A stretch of 64,000 nucleotides of DNA from Climacium dendroides (Eukaryota; Streptophyta; Bryopsida; Hypnales; Climaciaceae). The position numbers and the translations under genes were made by a program. Position 1 is the first letter of the stretch. Each line of letters opens with the position of its first letter. This document shows, in pieces, positions 1-12,700 of this stretch. The DNA lies in NCBI GenBank assembly GCA_950106755.1, contig OX467086.1, positions 16,262,001-16,326,000 of the forward strand, written 5' to 3'. The notes below the pieces were generated by a model that saw only the letters and a program-made list of their open reading frames with translations, did no database searches and was not told the origin of the DNA.

Positions 1-2126
1 TTTTGTCATTTATCATCTAAAAAAATGTCCTTTGAGTTGTTTATGGGTTAAGCACTTCCTTGGACATTTTGAGCTTTCACCATTGGAAGTACAAGAAGGC
101 CAGGTGAAACCAATCCCCTTGCTTGTCCTTGAGAGAAAATTTTGAAATTTTTATTTTCCACATATGAAAAAATTTGCAAATTTTTAATTCATATTTGCAA
201 TTAGAAGCTCCAAATTAGCTAGGAGGAATTTTGAAGATATAAATTATTCAAGAACAAAATTGGATTTTTTTAATTTCACATGCACCCCTAGAATGACTTT
301 GAGGGGACAAGCGAGGGGTCAATTCAACCCAACAAGAGAGACCACAAGAGTTTTTAAGAATTTAACATTGATGGAGGATATAAAACGGAGTTTATCATCT
401 CAAGTGAAGTATTCCCACCTTATAAGAATATAAGTGCTAAATTCAATTTCATTGCCATAATGGCAATTTAAAAACTCCCTTGTGAATTTGATGTATAGAA
501 AGAGTACATAGATGGATTTTATTACAAATTAGTGTTTAAACTTCCACTTATCCTAACAATCCTAATATGCTTTAATATTTGTGAACAAAGTATTTAATCT
601 ATATGAGGCGTTGGTACAAAGGGGTCCAATATAGATTTAGAGCATTTTAGATTGAATAAATTATAGCCAAAGGAGCAATCTAGACATAAAGATCTTCATT
701 TTTGCAAGTTCTTCTTTTCTTCCCATCCCTACATAAATCTAAACCTCATATAAATCATGAAGTAAAAAATGACCACACTAGTCACATTATTGAAGAACTA
801 AAAAAATTTATCTTTTTAATGTACATAGAAGTACAAAAAGCTTCACACTTCACCAAGCAAATGCCATTTGAGGGTTAAAGATGTAAGGTGTTAATTTTTT
901 ATTCCAAATTGTATAATATTGAAACTTTGCATACTAAGGTTTTAATAAAATAATTTCCATCAAACATCAATTTTGTCTCCCATCCAAGGAAATAGAAGGC
1001 ACTAGAAACATCTAAGAACTATTCAAGAAATGCACAAATATTAAGGATTGTTTTATATATATTTTGGATAAGTCCACATGATAAAGCAAAATTTAGGGTC
1101 AAGTTGTAGTTGTTAATAGCTACAAGACAAGATGAATGAGATATTGAAAAATGAATGAGCTATCTTCATGATTATTTATAAATTAGAAATTTTAAGACAC
1201 ATTACAAAATTGTTATTTTGCAAACTACACTTTCATGTAGGAGTTTATATTTTTCATGTGTTAAGAAATTTTATATTTTATTGCATATACAAAGTTCTTT
1301 ACTACAACTTGAATTAATTTTTGGCAAATCACACTACTTTGTTTTTCAAAAATGAGCAAAATATTTTGCTCTATACTTTTCTATAGAAAAATAGTTACAA
1401 ATCAACATCAAGTGTTTTGATTTCAATAGAATTGAAATAAAAAAAAGCATATTATATTGAAAATTTTAAACAAGATATATTTTCTAGTATTAATTTTTGG
1501 CATGATTCAAAATTTTGCAATATTGTATCAAGGTAAAATAATCTTCTATTTTAGGGATTGTAGAATATTGTTCATAATTTATTTTCTTAAATCAAAATTC
1601 AAAGGAAACATACTATTACGTATTGTAGTCTAGATTTGAGCTCAATATGGTAGAAAGAAAAATAAAAAATATATAAATTTCATTGAATTTATTTACCTCA
1701 ATATGATTTTAAATTCTAGGTGTCAAAATTTATTTTTAATGATTATAAATTTTTGTAATTATACCTTTGTTGTTGGATTAAAAGAATTCGAGACTTAAGT
1801 GAAAAAATTTTAAATTACATAAATGAATGTTTGAAACAATGAACAAAAGGACTTTAATTTTAAAATATGCTTGTTTGATTTTACCATTAGTAATTTAGTA
1901 TTTGACACAATTTTTAAAATTATACACCACTTCAAGACAAAGTATTTGTAAGATATAATTTCCAATGCCCACATTCAATAAATCTCTATGGGCTATTGGT
2001 GTATGATTTCCTACTATTTCAATGACAAAATAACAAATGAACAATTGGAATTATAAAGAATTTTTGGAAGAATAAACAAATCACCGAAATACTCTTTTCA
2101 ACTATGCCTTTAAAGATTTGATAAAT
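1..2126. other. AT-rich intergenic DNA, no gene seen
   Basis: Very AT-rich sequence with stop codons in all frames and no ORF that resembles a protein. I see no RNA gene and no clear transposon ends. It is probably decayed repeat sequence, but I cannot assign it. Confidence 0.5.
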
Positions 2127-2986
2127 CATACTACTAAAATCATAAGGCCTTCCGTAATATCACAAATGCTACCATTAATACTTGGGGCTCGTGCTTGCTA
2201 TGCTACGCATTCATTGTATCACATATTAGTAAAATTTAATATATTTGAATAGAATGCATGATAATGATTTCGATAAGTCTTTAAAATAATTATTTTAATT
2301 ATTTTATTAAAAGAAATTCAATCATGCATACATAGAAATCATATTTTCGCACAATGTGATATTATTGAAATAGAATAGTAGTTCACAATCACCTCTATAA
2401 TATCACTTTTTACAAAGGGTGATATTATAAAAATAATATAATCGTTGCAATTGAAGTGATTTTAAAGAGAATCAATATGGTGATATTATAAAAGTAGCAA
2501 TTCCATTCCTTTTTTTGGCTTTACACTTCTTTGCATTTTTATGATTTTGTGCTTTTGTGAGCTTTGAGCTTTCATGATTTCAATTTTCTATTGCTACTAC
2601 CAAATGATTTTGAGAAATTTATTCAATTGAAGCGATTTTGGGTTCCACAACAATTAAGTTGTTCAAAAAGTTTTTGAGAATTATAAGTTTTTCCTTTTAA
2701 ATTCTTCTATTTGGGTTGCCATTGTTTGTAACAATGGAGTCAAATTTCTAATGCATTCTAATGTATGTGTATCTTTTACCATATGCATGTATTTCATTCA
2801 TCATTCATTAAATTTCTATTGTTTGTTTCAATATATGCTTATTTATATAAAAAATTATATGAAATTTTTAGTAATTTTTATCTAAAGATTTATTGAAATT
2901 CTTGCTTTGCATTCTATCTAATACATAAAAAATTCTAATGACATTCTAATGGTGAATGCATACCATAGCAAGCACCAACTGTTAGT
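2127..2986 (+). mobile_element. Inverted-repeat-ended element, copy 1
   Basis: First of four related copies, about 0.86 kb, probably a non-autonomous DNA transposon. The left inner end near 2180 carries CTTGCTATGCTACGCATTCA. The right end near 2955-2986 carries its inverted counterpart, running to GCAAGCACCAACTGTTAGT. Its interior has several GTGATATTA-type short inverted motifs. A left flank of about 50 bp (2130-2179, ACTACTAAAATCATAAG...) is shared with the other copies although it lies outside the inverted repeats. Copy 2 follows directly in the same orientation. The short reading frame that is open in copies 2 and 3 is broken here. No transposase is visible; the superfamily is unknown. 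Confidence 0.6.
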
Positions 2987-3852
2987 CATAATACTAAAAT
3001 CATAAGTCCCTCTGTAATATCACAAATGCTGCCATTAATACTAGGGGCTTGTGCTTGCTATGCTATGCATTCATTGTATCACATATTAGTAAAAATTTGA
3101 TATATTTGAATAGAATGCATGAAAATGATTTTAATAAGTCTTTAAAATAATTATTTTAATTATTCTATAAAAATATTTTCAATCATGCATACATAGAAAT
3201 CATATTTTCACACAATGTGATATTACTGAAATAGAGTAGCAATTCACAATCACCTTTGTAATATCACTTTTTACAAAGGATGATATTATAGAAATAATAT
3301 AGTCATTGCAATTGAGGTGATATTAAAGAGGACCAATATGGTGATATCATAAAGGTAGCAATTCCATTGCTTTTCTTGGCTTTATATTTTTTTTGCATTT
3401 CTATAATTTTGTACTTTTGTGAGCTTTGAGCTTTTGATTTCAATTTCCTATTGCTACTATCAAATGATTTAAAATTTTTATTAGATTGAACCAATTTTGG
3501 ATTTTACAACAATTAAATTGTTTACAAAGCTTTTGAGATTTACAAGTTTTTCCTTTAAATTCTTCTATTTGGGTTGCCATTTTTTGTAACAATTGAGTCA
3601 AATTTCTAATGCATTCTAATGTATGTGTATCTTTTACCGTATTCATCATTGTATGTATTTCATTCATCATTCATTAAATTTCTATTTTTTATTTCAGTAT
3701 ATGCTTATTTATAAAAAAAAATTATATGAAGATTTTAGTAATTTTTATTTGAAGATTTATTGAAATTCTTACTTTGCATTCTATCTAATATATAAAAATT
3801 CTAATGAAATTCTAATGGTGAATGCGTAGCATAGCAAGCACCAACCGCTAGT
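2987..3852 (+). mobile_element. Inverted-repeat-ended element, copy 2
   Basis: Second copy, head-to-tail with copy 1 and with the same internal order. It begins with the shared 50-bp flank (TAAAATCATAAGTCCCTCTG). The inverted repeats lie at about 3040-3075 (ACTAGGGGCTTGTGCTTGCT) and 3820-3852 (ending ACCAACCGCTAGT). Its minus strand keeps a 76-codon open frame at 3440-3670 whose middle part matches the frame in copy 3. No transposase, and no convincing target-site duplication around the pair. Confidence 0.65.
3440..3670 (-). CDS. Short ORF conserved between element copies
   Basis: A 76-residue open frame inside copy 2 that starts with Met-Met-Asn-Glu. Its central part (KDTHTLECIRNLTQLLQKMA followed by TQIEE and a lysine-rich tail) is nearly the same as the frame in copy 3 at 34845-35033. 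Copy 1 has lost the frame. Similarity of the protein merely reflects similarity of the DNA, so it may be a relic of a transposon protein or not coding at all. I recognise no domain. The segment is predicted helical and charged, with a Cys-Cys or Cys-Lys pair near its end. Low confidence that it is translated. Confidence 0.25.
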   Translation of the reverse strand: MMNEIHTMMNTVKDTHTLECIRNLTQLLQKMATQIEEFKGKTCKSQKLCKQFNCCKIQNWFNLIKILNHLIVAIGN

Positions 3853-4303
3853 ATCATAAAAAAAATTGTAGGTGTTAAAATAGAATCAATTGATATTCAA
3901 CAACAAATATTGAGCAAAATTTTAGATTATAATTTTAAAATTTGAATTGTATTACAATAAATAAATGATTAAAATTAGCTTTAGAAAATACAATAAATTC
4001 ACAAATAAACTAAAATTTTATCAATATAAATTTGGAATTATTTTTACTCACAATTTAAAAGTTAAAAAATTAAAATCATACATATAAAATGTCGTGACAA
4101 TTTTTTTAAAGTATAAAATTGAAAATCAAAATAGTAATGTGACGATGAAATCATTTAAAAAAAATTAAAATAACAATAAAATCAACTTGAAATTATTGAT
4201 TTGTTAAATGTATTTAAACCAAAATATAAAAATATACAATCTTGCACTTAAAATGCGAGTAAGGATTGAATCAAATTTCCATGATGTTACATTTGTTGAA
4301 TAA
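3853..4303. other. AT-rich spacer downstream of the iPGAM-like gene
   Basis: About 450 bp of very AT-rich sequence between element copy 2 and the stop codon of the minus-strand iPGAM-like gene. It would hold that gene's 3' untranslated region and polyadenylation signal. AATAAA-like hexamers are common by chance here, so I do not pick one. Confidence 0.4.
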
Positions 4304-7300
4304 TTATTTTTTTATTACAGCTCGAAGATCATCCATTGGATGCTTGTAATCTTCATGTACACCACTAAATTGCCAAGGATTATAATCAAAAGTAAGAAGA
4401 GATGGTTCATAATGATATGGTGCTTCAAAACCTAATAAATTCATGTAAGTGGCTGTTACATTGGCTAATCCAGCATTTCGTATATTATCTCGAAATCTTA
4501 CATTTGCATTCAAACCTGGACCACCAACTCCAAATGGCACCTAGTTTTCACACAAACAAATATATATTAAAAGATTAAAGTGGAACTAGGACTTTTACTT
4601 TAGTGAATGGTTCTAGAGAGAACCAAAGATAGAAAGATAAAGATAGAAAAGTGTAATTTAAAATTTTGGAATTTTTTTAATATATTGTTAATTTATTATT
4701 CAAATTTAAATTTAATACAATATAAGTTTTGAAATATGAGCTAAATATGGATTTGGATAAAATTAGTAGTTTTAGTAATAAATGGAGAAGTCTCATTCAC
4801 AACAATGAAAAAATAAATAAGAGCTCATTTTAACATAAATAGGTGTTTCTACTTATATGCATTTTAGAATTTGGATTTATAAAAAAAAATACATGTAAAA
4901 TTATCTTTCCATAAAACTCTTGTAATAAAACTTCAATGGAATTCTTAAAAAAAATGCAATGGCATTTAAATCATGCAATTATGTATTATAATTTATAAAT
5001 ATTTTTAATAATTAATAATTTAATATTATTAGATAAAAATTTATAATAAAATAAAATAAATATATAAAATAAAATAAATATATAAAATAAAATTAAGATT
5101 TGTAAAGAAAAGAGGGGTCATTAAATTAAATTAAATTATATTAAACACCTCATCAAGAGAATGGCATGTTTTAGGGAGGGGCTTTCCACAACTATCAAGT
5201 TGAGGATTGCCTTCAGCATCACGTTGCACCATGTCATCACAATTTCCGTGATCTCCTACAATCATATAAATGCCTCCACACATCTCAACACCATTTAATA
5301 TCAACTGCAGATAATCATGTCAATAAAATATTCAATATTTCTACATAAAATTGTTTGATATAAGTCTTTTAAATATAATAAATAATAATATTTTGGTTTT
5401 GATTTTATATTTAATTTTGAAAATCAAAATTTAAATTCAAACATATCTACTAAGTTATATTTTCATTAAAAAAATTAGAACAAACTTGTGTTTACAATTT
5501 TTTTTAAATTTCAAACCTTAATGCCTTCATCTACTGCTAGACATGCTTTTTTAGTAGCTTCAAAATCGCGAGTATGGCCCACCATATCCCCATTTGCAAA
5601 CATAACTCTTACAAAGTCATACAATCCGGAAATCAATGCATCATGTGCAACATTAGCAATAGTAAGTGCTCGCATTTCGGGCTCTAATTCAAACCTAATA
5701 TTTTCACTTTGAATTTCTTGATAAGTATCATTGATTTCATGCATTTTTCCTGAATTATTTCCATTCCAATTGAAAGTGATGTGTCCAAACTTTTGAGTCT
5801 CACTGTCACATATTTATAAATGGTTTAATAACATTTAGTTTAATATTTTTATAAGATTCTAAAATAGATGAACAAGTGAAATCTAGAAAATGAAAATTTA
5901 TAGAATAAATAAAAACAATACAATTTTGTGTTTAATATATATTTTAAAATTTTGGAAATGCATGAAGTGATATTAAATCATGCTATAAAAATGGAATTCG
6001 ACTCATATTTATTTTAAAGAAATAAAATAAGTACACCGGAGGTAATAACATTGTATAAATAATTTAGAAAAATGTAATATTCTTACGTGACAGCAAATGT
6101 TCGAATTCCATTAGCTGCTAAATATTTTCCAGCAAGTTTATCAAATCTTGGAGGTTCAACCAAATAGCGAAAGGGAAGTTTAGTAGCAAGGTCGTATTGC
6201 ATAAGCCCAACATATCGCACATTTGGCCAACGTATACGTTCAAATCTATCAAAATTCTCATCCACAAAGGCTTGACTTATTTGAATCATGCGATCTGCTC
6301 GGAAATTGAAATTAATGACTACATCTTCATTTTGAATTGTGCCCCACGGTTGTCCATTCTTTTTTTGAATGATAACAAATGGAGGTAAATATTGGTCATT
6401 GCAATGAGGGTCAGATTTTTTTAAAGTTGTAATTGCTTCTATAGCACTTTCAAATTTGTGGGGTGAATCTCCAAGTACATGAGCATACCAACCTCGTTTT
6501 ACAATTCTCCAATCAGCCTAAATGCATTGAAATAAATAGTATTAGATTTATATCATTTTATAAAATGATATCCAATAACAATTTTATATTACATTGATTA
6601 TTTGCAATTCAATACTTTGATTAAATTATATTAGATAACATATTTTAATATTTTGATATTTTTATCTAATTTAAATACATAAATTTAAAATATTAAATAT
6701 TAACTAAACAAAAAAATTACTATTCATTGCATATTATCACAATGCATAAATTTATAAATTCTACAAAAAACAAGAAAAATTGAAGAATACATTATAACGG
6801 TCCATGGTTACAAACATACGACCTCCACCAGAAGCAATGCGTGCATCGCACCCCCATTTTTGTAGATCTTCTAAATCTTTTTCAAGTTGCTCAACAAATT
6901 GTATACTTGTGCCTTCATGAACATCCCTACCATCTAATAGAATATGAAATCGAATTTTTTTGCATTGCTGATCTACGGCAATTTTAAAAATATGTTGAAG
7001 TTGATCATATCTTGAATGAACTCCTCCATCACTAAGAAGTCCCAACAAATGCAATGTTCCACCATATACCCAACCTTCTTTTGCATGTAACCATCCTTGG
7101 CCTTTGTAAATACTTCCATCAGCAATTGCATTGTCTACAAGAGTTGCCCTATTGAGAATCTTTGCATTTGAATCCTAACTTTATTGCATTCATAGTTAAT
7201 AGTACAAATATATAACAAAGCTTAAAAAATCTTAGTCTTTATGTGTAAACACCTCTAAATTCTTAGATAATATATTATATATAACTAAAAAATAATGATT

Positions 7301-7657
7301 GATTCCAAACCTTTGAATAACAATTTTGCCACATCCCATTGTATTATTTCCAACTTCACCATTTCCAGTATCTGTATTCTTGGGCAATCCAACCCATTCT
7401 CCATGAGCTTTCAAAGTGCGCCATCTATATGGATAAATATTCCGTAGTGTCTTAATTGCAAGGCAATCAGACTTATTTATTGCATTGTATTCATCTTGCC
7501 TTCCTTCTCCCCAACCAGATAAGATAATGAGAACAAAAGGAATGTTACGTGGACAAATTGGGTGGTCATATAAAAAATATTCAGGATCAATGTTTTGAGC
7601 AACTGTATTTTTGTGATATACTCTTGTTTTTGATGGCAAATCGTACGCTAGAGCCAT
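4304..7657 (-). CDS. iPGAM homologue lacking the catalytic serine
   Basis: Homologue of 2,3-bisphosphoglycerate-independent phosphoglycerate mutase, the plant glycolytic enzyme interconverting 3- and 2-phosphoglycerate with two Mn ions and a phosphoserine. Six exons: 7657-7322, 7174-6791, 6517-6087, 5802-5517, 5304-5149, 4540-4304; about 609 residues against roughly 560 in plant enzymes, the excess at both ends. All introns fit GT-AG. The first donor is least certain; ATT|GTTATT is the simplest in-frame choice. Family motifs seen: SDGGVHS (His165), LLDGRD (Arg195, Asp196), GGGRM and MDRY (Arg231, Arg238), FRADR (Arg313, Arg316), TQKFGH (Lys388), DMVGH (Asp456, His460), GDHGN (Asp497, His498), His527. 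Two essential positions are changed: DGWG reads SGWG (Ser47) and GNSEVGH reads GNGEVGN (Gly100 for the nucleophilic serine). No stop or frameshift occurs. Exons are AT-rich like their surroundings. It is probably not a mutase; a regulatory role, new activity or early pseudogene are possible. Confidence 0.9.
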
Positions 7658-10600
7658 GATGTTTTAGACACCAATGATATAATTTTGAGATAATTTATAG
7701 TTTGAAGTTGAAAATTAATAAATATTCTTGTATTTTGTTTTGGTCGAGTTGCAAATTTTGAAAAGAATTTTTTCAAAAATTTTAAGTATTTAAGATGCAA
7801 ATTTTTTAAGGTTTTCAATTATATTGATCATACATGTCATAAAATTAGTTTATATCAAGGATTTAAATTTGTTCGCATTAAAGATTCTTATTATTAAATC
7901 TTGATGCAAATTAATATATATATTCTTGACATCATGAATAATTATTTTTGCACAAATTAATGCACAAATTATTTTCACACAAATTTACAATATTGTAATT
8001 TTGCATAAGGTACAAGTAGCCTCTTGGAATCGAGTACATACTCACAGTCATAGTCATAAACCTACTTGAATAGCTAAACCTAAATTTTAGGAGGTTGAAA
8101 CAAAAGATTCAAAGGCTAATGAAGTTACAACACAATGAAAATGAATCTTTAATTGTATTATAAAAGAAATAAATTTTAGTTATTATTAAATTTGATTTTA
8201 CCTATATAAAGAAATTTTTGTCAAAAAAATAATTTGATGTTTAAATATAAGAATTTGAAGATGTGAAAGTATTCACATATTTTTAGATTAAGTTTATATA
8301 TTAAAATAAATATAGTATTTATACAATTAAATCATTTGTTATATAATATATTTATAGATAACCGGCTAAATATTTTGGTTCTAAAGTTGGTAATAAAGAC
8401 AATAAATAATGTGCACTAACAGCAATGCAAGCTCAAAATTAAGATACCAACCATCTAAATTTTAATATAAATAAATGGTTGCAACTACTTTAGAAAATCT
8501 TTAAAAAAAATTGAGCATAGGAGGGAGGCTAAAAAGAATTTTTGAGGCATAAAAAGAGATAATTTTTTTATTATTTAGTTAGCTTATGTCTCAAAAAATA
8601 AAAAATAAACTAATTCGTATATATTTAGAACAAAACATTAGTATTGGAGGTGACCATAAAGAGTATCAATTTTAGAACTCTATTAAAGACTATTTATGAT
8701 TAAGTAATTCAAGCCAAAGATTCCTTTAACCCTTTAGTGTCTAAGAAGCCCAAATTGGGTCTCATGTTTTTTTCAACAACTTTAGAGATTTTATATGGGG
8801 ATTTTTATTTATGTAAATAATAATTTTTTTAAACCAATGAATGCAATGTTCTTCACTCAAGACAATTATATAATAAAATTTTGCATTTAGGTTATGCTTT
8901 CTACAAAACATTCAATCAAAGTCTACTACTTGAAATATTGAATTCTTAGTACGTAAAGGGTTAAAGAGTATTCAATAGTAAGAGTTCTAAAATTGATACT
9001 ATTACAATGACAATGATACCAAAGCAAGATATTTAAAAAATAAAACAATTAGCAGATAATGAAAAAAGAATTTGGAATTTTTACGAAATAATGTACTTGA
9101 TTATATGAAAAAAACACTTGTAGTGTTTTAATTTACACATTGAAAATTTGATCTAATTTATTCCTAATTTGTTAAAGTATAGAATCAATCATTAGAACCA
9201 AAACTCTAGTGAAGATGAATATTACCTTGTTTATCGTATTTAGTATTGATTTTTGTCAAAAATTTAATTGCTATTTTCTATATTTGTTTATATAAAAGGA
9301 ATTTTTTCTAAAGTATCACAACTTCAAGTTTAATTGATTTTGGACTCCAAGTATTCTAAATTAGGCCATCTTTGAAAGGCAATTTAACACCTATAGTGCA
9401 AGAGGCCCAACAAAGGACAAATAAAAATACTACATACATTATTGTTTAAGATAGCCAAGTAATAAAAATAATCTTTAGAAAATTTTGAGAAATATTTTTT
9501 TAGTTTTTAAATATATTTATTAGTAATTAATTGAACCTTCTACAATATGCTCATTTTATTTAAGGAAAATGGTTCTTACACTTTCATAATTATATTTAGT
9601 AATTGTAGATGATCCAATTAGACTTACAACAAGGCTCACAATTAGCATCACACATGTCATGAATAAGATATCAACAAATTCATCAATGACTCAAAATATG
9701 TTGCTAAGTGACCTTGCAAGTGACACCAAAAATTGTCAAGAATTTCTAAAGTATTTGTAGTCAATAATTCTAACCTTTTGCCAAATGCAACAAATAGTAC
9801 AAATCATTCTTGTAAACATCCTTTGAATGAATTTTGGAAATAGAATAATACAATTTATATATTCAAATCAATTACTTTTAAAACCAAGTATAAAATGACT
9901 TGTCTATCCTAAATTCTAAATCCAAAATAATAAACTCTAAAAACTCTAAATTGACATTTCTTTTTTACTTCAATATATCGCTCACAATCATTTGTTGAGA
10001 TTCTAAAAATTAATCTTCTCATGTTTATTTATAGAAAATTTCTAAACTTTTTGAAGACAATTACTAACTTTAAGATTGTTTTTTCACAAAACTAGTAGTT
10101 GCTTTTTATTCCCCCTAAAGGTTACAACTTTCTTGTAATCTATGCCAATAGAAAACTTCATGTTGATGTCTTTGGTTCTCAATAGGTTGTGTTGTGGTAA
10201 AGACTTTCATCTTCTCAAGCTTATTAGGTGCAATATTCAATGAAGATCTTAAATATGTAAAAATTTACATGCCTAGACATATGTAATTAATTGTTAAAAA
10301 ACTTTCCAAGATTGGTCATTATCATTGAATCCATGACTACTACCAATCTTGTTTTTGTCTTCAATTCAATAATGAAACTATAGTTCTTGTCTCCAAAATT
10401 CATTCACAAATTTGCAATTTCAATTGAGTAGTTTTTAATTTTTTTAGCATTCCTATCCATTGTTGATTGTTGACTCCAATTATTAAGCTTAGTGTCAATA
10501 AGTTACTTAGGATTTACTTTTCTATAGATTTTTAGCAACGTCTATTTTGAAAATCATCCGAGAAACATCTAAACTTTATAAATCTCTATCTAATAGCTTA

Positions 10601-11957
10601 AACTTGAAAATATTCTATTAATTCTAATTTTATAATAAATCTTCATTAAATCAACTCAAATTTTTGAAGAAATTTTATAAGCAAGAAAATAGTTTTTGAT
10701 GGTTATCCACCAAGTGCAAATGTGCATATGTCCATAATTATATTTTTGGAGGTACATTGGCTTGCTCTTCAACATTGTTGTTCTCCTTTACAATCCATGC
10801 ATCTAGACTTATGTGAGGTACTTTATCCTAAATTATTGCCATGGTAAAAAAATACTGATCAATAACAACCACCATATTGTGGACAATAGAATTCATCAAT
10901 TTTTTTGGTGAAGTATTGTTGTTGACCATGAGAGGTTAGTTTGCTAATTTTAAAAGCATTTGGTCCATTCCAAATTTAATGTTTATGTTTTGATTCTATA
11001 AAAAGAAATCTTAGAGATTGATCATCTTACAATCCACTTTAGTAATAAGCTCTTGATCTCAATATCTTCTTTAGCATTTGAGATGTGATTTAAGTAATGA
11101 AATGGAAGCATTATCATTTGGAAATCTAATCCAAACTTAAATTAAAAAAACTCCTAAATTGAGTGATTTTTTTGAAGTATAAGTTATCATATTTATATTT
11201 TTCTTTTAATAAAATTTCCATGTATAATACTAAAGAATCTTTATGTAAACTATGATGGTTTTTAATTATGATGTGCAACTATGGAGACATTTTTAGATCT
11301 TTTGAGTGTAGGATGTAGTGATGTATTTGGTATGAATTTTCTTTAATTTTCTTCAATAAATCATAGTAGCAAACACTACAAAATCTTCAACATTTCATTA
11401 ATCCTTGAAGGGCAAAGTGTGTTTTTGAAGAAAATTTGTCACAAATTGTCAATTTTTTTACATTGGCCAAAATTGAAAATTATTTTTTGGGAGGAATTCC
11501 TACTTTACAAAATGTAGTGAGACTATTATTTCAATGTGTGGAAAAAAATTCAAGCATTTGACCATGTGAATCGCAAGATTATATAACATTTGAAGTTTGA
11601 ATAAAAAGTTTTTTTTTACTTTGATGGACAGAGACAATAGACTTTGAGCCCCTTTGAAAATTTTGTATATAAAAATGAAGATTTCCACCATCCATCAATG
11701 TATCTTATTAAATACACTCATACAAAATTTCAAAAGCAAAAAAGGGGGCTACCTTGCTCTAAATCACCCTGTAATAGAAAGAAGTCAAGTAATCTAGTAA
11801 AACACTAGCCATTTATTGATGATTTCTTGTGCACTATGGAATTTGTTATTTTGCCAAATTCAAATGGTGAAAACATAGAGCCAAGCATTTAGATTTTGAA
11901 AAAACAAATTCCAATGTACAAGAAATCATCAATAGTATACACAATAATCTTATAATT
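7658..11957. other. AT-rich intergenic DNA upstream of the iPGAM-like gene
   Basis: About 4.3 kb with no protein-like ORF and no RNA gene that I can see. The first few hundred bases should contain the promoter of the iPGAM-like gene. TATA-like strings are everywhere in such AT-rich DNA, so none is called. From about 11.4 kb the sequence contains phrases of the dispersed repeat family seen at 16.5, 20.4, 23.5, 53.2 and 61.7 kb. Confidence 0.45.
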
Positions 11958-12033
11958 TGTAATTTGTATAGTCAAAGATTTTGAAAAATGAATATGCGGA
12001 AAAATTTCAAAATCTTTGACTATACAAATTACA
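11958..12033. repeat. Perfect 29-bp inverted repeat
   Basis: The arms at 11958-11986 and 12005-12033 are exact reverse complements (left arm TGTAATTTGTATAGTCAAAG...), separated by 18 bases. The arm sequence is a variant of a phrase that recurs in the dispersed repeats of this window (ATTTGTATGGTCAAA). The hairpin therefore probably formed by inverted duplication of repeat DNA. If transcribed it would fold into a long stem. Confidence 0.75.
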
Positions 12034-12700
12034 AGATTATAGTGTTTCAAGTTAGAAGTAAATATTTTTATTTCAGAATTGCCCATAGTTAACAAAGTTT
12101 GACTCCTCTTAGGGTGTGATTTTTGAACTAAAATTATGGTTTTTTTACAATTTCATGCCATATTTCATTAGTTACATACATGCCAAATTTCAAAAGTCAA
12201 TGAGGTTTTGTGCAAAAGATGTTTGAAAGATGCTAGAATTGCCCAAACTACCCAAATATTTTCAAATAGCACAACTTTTATCCCATGCATCCGATCAAAT
12301 TAAATTTTTCTTTCCACAAGGTGGTAAGTACATAGACCTTTTGTCAAAATTTCACAACCATCCAATTAAAATTGGCTTCATAGAATTCTACCCAAACATT
12401 CAATTGATCATTCAATTAACAATTGTCCTTCAAGGGTTAAACAAGATGAAGTGAAAATTTCAAAATATGAAATGAATGATTAAGGTTGGAAAAAGCTTAA
12501 ACCATTGGTAAGTGATGTTGCACTTAGGATTGACTTTACAATACAGAGTCTTAGAGCCACAAGTCCTACATATAATAATTTGTATGACACTTTTACAACC
12601 AAAGAAAGTGAGACTATACCATCAACGGACTTTTCTAGAGTTAAGAGCTAAAGACATAGGTTGAAGTGCACCTAAAATACTGAATGATCAATCATATTCA
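12034..12700. other. AT-rich spacer, no gene seen
   Basis: Continues the AT-rich repeat compartment up to the sharp change of composition near 12.7 kb. The short ORFs found here show no protein features. Confidence 0.4.
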
